Shown here piece after piece: positions 59,263-64,000 of a stretch of DNA of 64,000 bases. The notes below the pieces were generated by a model. The model did not search any database and was not told where the DNA came from. It saw only the letters and a list, made by a program, of their open reading frames with translations. A program made the position numbers and the translations under genes. The DNA comes from CAYMRL01 sp964473205 (GTDB lineage Bacteria; Deinococcota; Deinococci; Deinococcales; Trueperaceae). Location of the stretch: the NCBI GenBank assembly GCA_964473205.1, contig CAYYOK010000003.1, positions 30,307-94,306 on the forward strand. The letters are read 5' to 3'. The first letter of the stretch is position 1; each line of letters starts with the position of its first letter.

Positions 59263-60224
59263 TCGTCGCCTCCCGAAGTCGCGGCGTGCTCGCCGGTCTC
59301 GTCGTGTGGACCTTCGTCCCCTGCTTCGTCCTGCCACGAGCCCTGGTTCAGCTCGAAGCGCGGGTCGGGCTTGCCAAGCTTCTTGAGGAGGATCTGGTTG
59401 TACTTGTGGAAGGCGGTCCTGAACCGCTCGGGATCGCTCGCGAAGAGCTTGATGAACACCAGGTCGACAGCGAACAGTTGCGCGATGCGGCCGCCCAGGC
59501 TGCCGTCGGGAACCAGGTGATGGGTCACGGACGTAGGTATGACGATGTCAGCGACCTGGACGATCGTCGAGTCGCGGAAGTTGGTGAGGGCGATGGTGGC
59601 GGCTCCGTGATCCTTCGCCATGGCCAGGTTCTCGATGACGCTGCGCGTCTCCCCCGTGTAGCTGATCGCGATGGCTACGTCGCCCGGACCCAGCCCGGCC
59701 GACGAGATCGCCTGCATGTAGCTGTTGTCGAAGGTCGAAGCGTAGATGCCGAGCCGCTTGAGCTTGTCGACGAGGTCGTGACCCACCAGGAACGAGCTGC
59801 CCACGCCGTAGACGTCGACGTGCCGCGCGCCCTTGAGCGCTGCCACGGCGCGGTCGAGCGCGTCGAAGTCCATGCCCGCAGCCGTCTCTCGCAGCCCAAG
59901 GATGCTGTTCTCGAGAACGTCCGTGACATGCCCTTCGTCGTCCAGGCGTTCCGGAGCTTCGAAGTGCGGCAGGAGCGTGCCGATCTCGCGAGCGAGGGCC
60001 AGCTTCATCTCCTTGAGGCCCTGGAACCCGATATCCTTGGCCAACCTCACCACCGTGCTGGGACTGGTCTGGCAACGGGCGGCCAGCTCGTGCACCGAGG
60101 AGTTGAGCGCCACCGTAGGTTGCTGGAGGATGTACTCAGCGATACGCTGTTGAGCGACTGACAATCGTGGGAAGTTCTGACGCAGTCGCTGCAGGCAGTG
60201 GCGTGATGGAAGCTCGGTCGCCAT
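59259..60224 (-). CDS. RpiR/MurR-family transcriptional regulator
   Basis: Protein of 321 aa. N-terminal HTH: LSVAQQRIAEYILQQP and ELAARCQTSPSTVVRLAKDIGFQGLKEMK. The C-terminal SIS domain contains VDVYGVGSSFLVGHDL and DVAIAISYTGETRSVIE, which bind phosphosugars. A Gly/Glu-rich tail ends it. ATG 60224 is preferred over 60302, which adds 26 residues not expected in the family. As first gene of the operon it probably regulates it in response to a sugar phosphate. A weak TTGACT promoter lies upstream on the minus strand. Confidence 0.92.
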   Translation of the reverse strand: MATELPSRHCLQRLRQNFPRLSVAQQRIAEYILQQPTVALNSSVHELAARCQTSPSTVVRLAKDIGFQGLKEMKLALAREIGTLLPHFEAPERLDDEGHVTDVLENSILGLRETAAGMDFDALDRAVAALKGARHVDVYGVGSSFLVGHDLVDKLKRLGIYASTFDNSYMQAISSAGLGPGDVAIAISYTGETRSVIENLAMAKDHGAATIALTNFRDSTIVQVADIVIPTSVTHHLVPDGSLGGRIAQLFAVDLVFIKLFASDPERFRTAFHKYNQILLKKLGKPDPRFELNQGSWQDEAGDEGPHDETGEHAATSGGDE

Positions 60225-60338
60225 CCTGGCCTCACAGTATGCGGTGGCCGACGGGAAGTCAAGACAAAGTTTGCTGGCGCCGAATTTTGTACCATCCGCC
60301 ACTCCGACACCTTGGGCGCCGTGTTACATGTTGCTGCC

Positions 60339-61058
60339 ATGGAGCTTGACGTGGCGTTCCTACCGGCCGGTGAACCCGATGACGTCGCCGTCGTCATCGA
60401 CGTCTTGCGGATGACGACGACCGCGACCGCCCTGCTGGCGCGCGGGATGCGACAGCTCACGATAGTGGCGGAGACGGGCGAGGCGTTGGAGCTGGCGTCC
60501 GCCACCGGCGCGCTGCTGTTCGGGGAGCGCCACGGGTTGCCGTTTCCTGGCTTCCACGGGGGCAACTCGCCGGTGGAACACTCGGCCGCCGACTACGGTG
60601 AACGGTCTGCGATCCTCTGCACGACGAACGGGTCGAGAGCGGTCGAGGCCGTGCAGAGCGCGCGACACCTCCTGCTCGGAGCGATCGTCAACGCTCGGGC
60701 GGTCGCTCGACTGGCCCTGGAGCTGGCGACCGGGAGCATCACCCTGGTGTGTGCTGGAACCGACGACAGGGTGTCGCTCGATGACGTGCTGGGGGCTGGT
60801 TGCATAGCGTCGGAGATCGTCGCCGTTCGGCCCGATGTCCGGCTCAGCGACGCGGCCAGGATCGCGCTGGCGCTCGCCGGGGCTCCGGAGGGCATCGAGG
60901 CTACGCTCGCCGGCTCTCACCATGCCCACGCGCTGCGCGATCTCGGGTTCGGCGATGACGTCGAGTTCGCTGCCGGCGTGTCGAGCCTGGACTTCGTCGC
61001 GCACAGGACCTCGCGAGGCCCGTCGAGGTTCGAGGCGGCCGCCCCCTCGGCGGGCTAG
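60339..61058 (+). CDS. ComB-like 2-phosphosulfolactate phosphatase family protein
   Basis: Protein of 239 aa with the family's conserved blocks: VAVVIDVLRMTTTATALLA near residue 20, LFGERHGLPFPGFHGGNSP near 65, ILCTTNGSRAVEA near 95 and VCAGTDDRVSLDDVLGAG near 145. ComB removes phosphate from 2-phosphosulfolactate in coenzyme M synthesis, but bacterial homologues often have unknown physiology. The start could also be GTG 60321 or the codon at 60312. Its divergent placement from the RpiR operon may be coincidental or may mean a phosphorylated acid is made there. Confidence 0.82.
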   Translation: MELDVAFLPAGEPDDVAVVIDVLRMTTTATALLARGMRQLTIVAETGEALELASATGALLFGERHGLPFPGFHGGNSPVEHSAADYGERSAILCTTNGSRAVEAVQSARHLLLGAIVNARAVARLALELATGSITLVCAGTDDRVSLDDVLGAGCIASEIVAVRPDVRLSDAARIALALAGAPEGIEATLAGSHHAHALRDLGFGDDVEFAAGVSSLDFVAHRTSRGPSRFEAAAPSAG

Positions 61059-61114
61059 GAGGCCCTCGGTCCGGCACGCGCGCCGAGTCGCGCGCCGAAC
61101 TTTCTTTCTTGCCC

Positions 61115-61123
61115 TGGTACAAT
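61115..61123 (+). promoter_or_regulatory. Extended -10 promoter of DppBC pair 3
   Basis: TGG-TACAAT forms an extended -10 about 40 nt upstream of the DppB ATG. No good -35 and no GTATAC operator are present, so this unit is not part of the GntR-type regulon. Confidence 0.5.
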
Positions 61124-61164
61124 CATTCGGCAACTAAGGTCGACGAGGAGCGAGCACGCTTGGC

Positions 61165-62082
61165 ATGCATCACTTCGTCCTGAAACGCCTACTACGTGGG
61201 GTACTGACCGTCTGGTTCGTCGTCAGCGCGGTGTTCCTGGCCCTGCGCATGGCCGGCGACCCCGTCGACTTCCTGCTGCCGGACAACGCGACCTCGGCGC
61301 AGCGGTCGGAGCTCAGGCAACGGATGGGCCTCGACCAGTCGCTCCCGACGCAGTACCTGCGCTACTTGAGCGGGGTGTTGAGAGGCGACTTCGGTGACAG
61401 CTTCCGCGAGAGACGGCCGGTGACCGAAGCGTTCGTGGAGCGCCTGCCGGCCACGCTGAAGCTCGCCGCCGGAGCTTTGGTCCTGGCCGTCGGACTCGGG
61501 GGAGTGGCGGGCGTCCTGGCTGCGTTGAACCGCAACGGACCGCTCGACAGGCTGATCATGTCGCTGACGTTCGTCGGGCAGGCGCTGCCCAACTTCGTGC
61601 TCGGCATCACCCTGATACTCGTGTTCAGTCTCTTCCTCCAGTGGTTGCCCAGCGGCGGCCACAGCGATTGGCGCAGCTTCATCATGCCCGTCATCACCTT
61701 GGGCACCAGCTCTGCCTCCAGCATCGCCAGGCTGATGCGCAGCGGCATGCTCGACGTCCTGCGCCAGGACTTCGTGCGAACAGCGAGAGCGAAGGGGGTG
61801 CGGACGGTAGGAGTCGTCGCCAAGCACGCCCTGCGCAACGCTTGCCTCGCGGTGCTGACGGTGCTCGGCATGCAGGCAGGGGTGATGATCGCCGGGTCCG
61901 TGATCGTCGAGACCGTCTTCGCATGGCCAGGTGTGGGCAGGCTCATCGTCACGGCTGTCACGTTCGGCGACTTTCCCGTGCTGCAGTTCGCGATCGTGCT
62001 CGTCTCGGCCAGCGTCGTCGTGGCCAACAGCCTGACGGACGCGCTGTACACGGTGCTGGATCCCCGGGTGCGAGTCGCATGA
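61165..62082 (+). CDS. ABC dipeptide-type permease, DppB-like (pair 3)
   Basis: Protein of 305 aa. MHHFVLKRLLRGVLTVWFVVS helix, then FLALRMAGDPVDFLLPDNA in place of the usual APGDP motif, and the EAA loop DFVRTARAKGVRTVGVVAKHALRNA. It ends VLDPRVRVA. A GAGGAG lies somewhat far (14 nt) from the ATG. It overlaps the following DppC by ATGA. The divergent A-GDPV region sets it apart from pairs 1 and 2. Confidence 0.92.
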   Translation: MHHFVLKRLLRGVLTVWFVVSAVFLALRMAGDPVDFLLPDNATSAQRSELRQRMGLDQSLPTQYLRYLSGVLRGDFGDSFRERRPVTEAFVERLPATLKLAAGALVLAVGLGGVAGVLAALNRNGPLDRLIMSLTFVGQALPNFVLGITLILVFSLFLQWLPSGGHSDWRSFIMPVITLGTSSASSIARLMRSGMLDVLRQDFVRTARAKGVRTVGVVAKHALRNACLAVLTVLGMQAGVMIAGSVIVETVFAWPGVGRLIVTAVTFGDFPVLQFAIVLVSASVVVANSLTDALYTVLDPRVRVA

Positions 62083-62966
62083 GAGCTCATGGCGCCGAGG
62101 TCGGCCCACGCGTCGGCCGCGGGCGTGTCAGGCGGATCCTGTCCGAGGTACCGCCTGCCATCTTGCTCAGCTGGGCGCTGCTCGCCGTGATGGTGCTGCT
62201 CGCCGTCCTCGCTCCCGCTATCGCACCTCACGACATCCGGACGCAGAGCCTGCTCCACCGGCTGCAACCCCCTTCGTTCATGGGCGGGTCTCCCGACCAC
62301 TGGCTGGGCACCGATCAGTTGGGCAGGGACGTGCTGTCGCGAGCCCTGTTCGCTCTTAGGACGACGCTCGGCATCGCCGCCATCGGGACGGTGATCGGCA
62401 TGCTCATCGGAGTGACCTTGGGCGTGCTGTCCGGCATGTTCGGAGGCTGGTTCGACGACCTGGTGATGTTCCTGGTCGACGTGCAGATGTCGCTGCCTTT
62501 CGTGCTCGTCGCGTTGACGGTGATAGCCCTTCTCGACACGAGCCTGCTGGTGCTGGTGTTGGTGGTGGGGATCGCAGGCTGGGAGATCCATGCCCGCGTG
62601 GTCAGAGGGCAGGTGCTGGCGGTCAAGGAGCTGCCGTTCGTCGAGGCGACACAGGCTCTCGGCGCCCGACACTGGCGCCTGGCGGTTCATCACGTGCTGC
62701 CGAACGTGGTCTCGCCGATAATCGTCCTCACGACCGTCAACTTCAGCTACGTCGTACTGCTCGAGTCGGCGCTCTCGTTCCTCGGTCTCGGTGTGCAGCC
62801 TCCCAACACGTCGTTGGGAGCGATGCTCGGAGCGGGCCGCGACTACATGATGTCGAACTGGACTCTTCCGGCGATCCCCGGCCTGGTGATCGTCGCCATA
62901 ACCATGGTCGTGTCGCTGATCGGCGATTGGTTGCGCGACGTTCTCGACCCGCGCCAGCGGGACTGA
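62079..62966 (+). CDS. ABC dipeptide-type permease, DppC-like (pair 3)
   Basis: Protein of 295 aa. ATG 62079 overlaps the DppB stop. A basic 20-residue N-terminus leads to the first helix. WLGTDQLGRDVLSRALFALRTTL is the DppC motif (Gln replaces the usual His), with EAA loop PFVEATQALGARHWRLAVHHVLPNV and GLGVQPPNTSLGAMLGAGRDYM. It is 12 bp from the amidase. The receptor and ATPase genes are not in the window and may follow the amidase beyond the right edge. Confidence 0.92.
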   Translation: MRAHGAEVGPRVGRGRVRRILSEVPPAILLSWALLAVMVLLAVLAPAIAPHDIRTQSLLHRLQPPSFMGGSPDHWLGTDQLGRDVLSRALFALRTTLGIAAIGTVIGMLIGVTLGVLSGMFGGWFDDLVMFLVDVQMSLPFVLVALTVIALLDTSLLVLVLVVGIAGWEIHARVVRGQVLAVKELPFVEATQALGARHWRLAVHHVLPNVVSPIIVLTTVNFSYVVLLESALSFLGLGVQPPNTSLGAMLGAGRDYMMSNWTLPAIPGLVIVAITMVVSLIGDWLRDVLDPRQRD

Positions 62967-62978
62967 GGGGACGGATCG

Positions 62979-64000
62979 ATGGATCTCTCGGGCACCACGA
63001 CGATCTTGAGGCTCGCGGACTCGTTCCGCGCCCGCTCGCTCTCTCCGGTGGAACTGCTCGAGCATCGCATCGAGCGCATCGAGCGCCTGAACCCGGTGTT
63101 GAACGCCTTCCTGACGCCGACCTTCGAGCAGGCGCGCGCCGAGGCGGCCGCGGCCGAGGCCAGGCTGCGCGACGGCAGCGCCGGCGACCTGACGGGCATA
63201 CCGATCGCCCACAAGGACATCTACTTCACGAAGGGCGTGAGAACGACAGCGGGCTGCAGGGCGCTCGACGACCACGTGCCTCGGGAGGACGCGGCCGTGG
63301 TCGAGCGGCTGGCCGCTGCCGGCGCCGTGAGTCTCGGCAAGACGCACTGCCACGAGCTTGCCTCCGGGGCCATGGAGGGCTACGGAGTGACGCGCAACCC
63401 CTGGGACGTCCGCAGAGCCGCCGGCGGCTCGAGCTCGGGTTCGGCGGCTGCCGTCGCCGCGGGTCTGGTCGTGGCGGCCACCGCCAGCGACACGGGCGGC
63501 TCCGTGAGGGTGCCGGCGGCGTTCACCGGAACGGTCGGCTTCAAGCCGACGTTCGGGCGGGTGAGCCGCCACGGCATCTTCCCGATCAGCTATACCCTCG
63601 ACCATCCAGCCGTTCTGACCCGGTGCGCCGAAGACGCCGAGCTCGTGTACCGGGAGCTCGTCTTCCCGGATGCCAGAGACCGCTTGACCAGCCTCGGGGG
63701 CCACGACCCGGTGGCGTCCGACCCCGGGAGGCAGGATGTGAGATCGGTCAGGATCGGCGTTCCTCACGAGCTCTTCGCTGACGGCGTGGCTCCCGAGGTA
63801 TCCGAGGCGCTGCTCCGGGCCGCTGGTCGCCTCGAGGAGCTGGGCGCGGTTCTGATCCCGGTTCAGGTGGAGAGCTTCGAGTCGGTCGCGCCGGTGCACA
63901 CGGTCGTCTGGTTGGCCGAGGCGGCCAGCCGGCTGCGGGGACTGTTGCTCGACCAGCGGGCGCGCGTCGGCAGCGTGGTGCGCCGGCGGCTCGTCCCGGG
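62979..64000 (+). CDS. Amidase (amidase signature family), partial at right edge
   Basis: The first about 340 residues are present. The triad is visible as Lys in IPIAHKDIYFTKG, cis-Ser in AAGGSSSGSAAAVAAG and nucleophile Ser in ASDTGGSVRVPAAF. GAGGGG precedes the ATG and the gene follows DppC by 12 bp, so import and amide hydrolysis are linked. It is a different branch from the amidase at 26025 (TLDHPAV where that one has ELDHVGP). The C-terminus and stop lie outside the window. Confidence 0.93.
   Translation, partial: MDLSGTTTILRLADSFRARSLSPVELLEHRIERIERLNPVLNAFLTPTFEQARAEAAAAEARLRDGSAGDLTGIPIAHKDIYFTKGVRTTAGCRALDDHVPREDAAVVERLAAAGAVSLGKTHCHELASGAMEGYGVTRNPWDVRRAAGGSSSGSAAAVAAGLVVAATASDTGGSVRVPAAFTGTVGFKPTFGRVSRHGIFPISYTLDHPAVLTRCAEDAELVYRELVFPDARDRLTSLGGHDPVASDPGRQDVRSVRIGVPHELFADGVAPEVSEALLRAAGRLEELGAVLIPVQVESFESVAPVHTVVWLAEAASRLRGLLLDQRARVGSVVRRRLVP

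Noticed and set aside
61087..61099. GCGCGCCGA direct repeat before DppB pair 3
   Set aside because: Two short copies in GC-rich sequence, not enough to call a repeat or operator.
61362..63899. 845-codon open frame on the minus strand
   Set aside because: It is antisense to the DppBC pair 3 and amidase genes, whose motifs are unmistakable. The translation is Arg/His/Gln-rich without any family motif, a usual high-GC shadow.
1..64000. CRISPR arrays, tRNA or rRNA genes, insertion sequences, phage genes
   Set aside because: No direct-repeat array, no tRNA-like cloverleaf, no transposase or integrase motif was seen on reading both strands.

Overview
The window is high-GC bacterial DNA, most consistent with a member of the Deinococcota (possibly Trueperales-like). 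That assignment is an inference. It rests on a dCTP deaminase of the type I recall from Deinococcus and proteobacteria, a leaderless TANNNT promoter at that gene, and overall gene content. The alaS-ruvX-mltG order is also actinobacterial, so Actinomycetota or Chloroflexota stay possible.

Positions 1-9.4 kb are housekeeping. A dcd gene is cut by the left edge just after an intein begins. Then come an SPFH membrane protein, a secreted alpha/beta hydrolase and an Arc-like ribbon-helix-helix protein, the mltG-ruvX-alaS operon on the minus strand, and an MFS transporter.

Positions 9.4-53.4 kb are a very large catabolic island. It carries nine paralogous family-5 (DppA-like) solute-binding proteins and two DppBC permease pairs, but no ABC ATPase. 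Around them lie an M14-type deacylase, two cysteine hydrolases, two ornithine-cyclodeaminase-like enzymes, an MmgE/PrpD protein, an amidase, two carboxymuconolactone-decarboxylase-fold proteins, two aldehyde dehydrogenases, a ThDP enzyme, three luciferase-like (F420/FMN) oxidoreductases, RidA, a PLP-dependent desulfhydrase/deaminase, a TcuA-like flavoprotein, an MFS transporter, EtfAB and the F420 enzyme CofE. Nearly every transcription unit starts with the same tandem operator, GTATAC-N4-GTATAC, found at eleven intergenic places and matching the FadR-type GntR consensus. At five of the clearest promoters it sits 10-17 bp downstream of a recognisable -10 element. Several units end at strong hairpins. 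A GntR/FCD regulator at 53.5-54.3 kb is the obvious candidate repressor. I read the island as one locally encoded regulon for importing and degrading a family of related organic, probably nitrogenous, compounds, with F420 maturation and ETF electron transfer under the same control.

Positions 54.4-60.2 kb hold a separate minus-strand sugar or polyol operon: RpiR regulator, zinc alcohol dehydrogenase, DhnA-type aldolase, FGGY kinase and aldehyde dehydrogenase. Divergent from it are a ComB-like phosphatase and a third DppBC permease pair coupled to an amidase that runs off the right edge. I saw no rRNA, tRNA, CRISPR array or insertion sequence.
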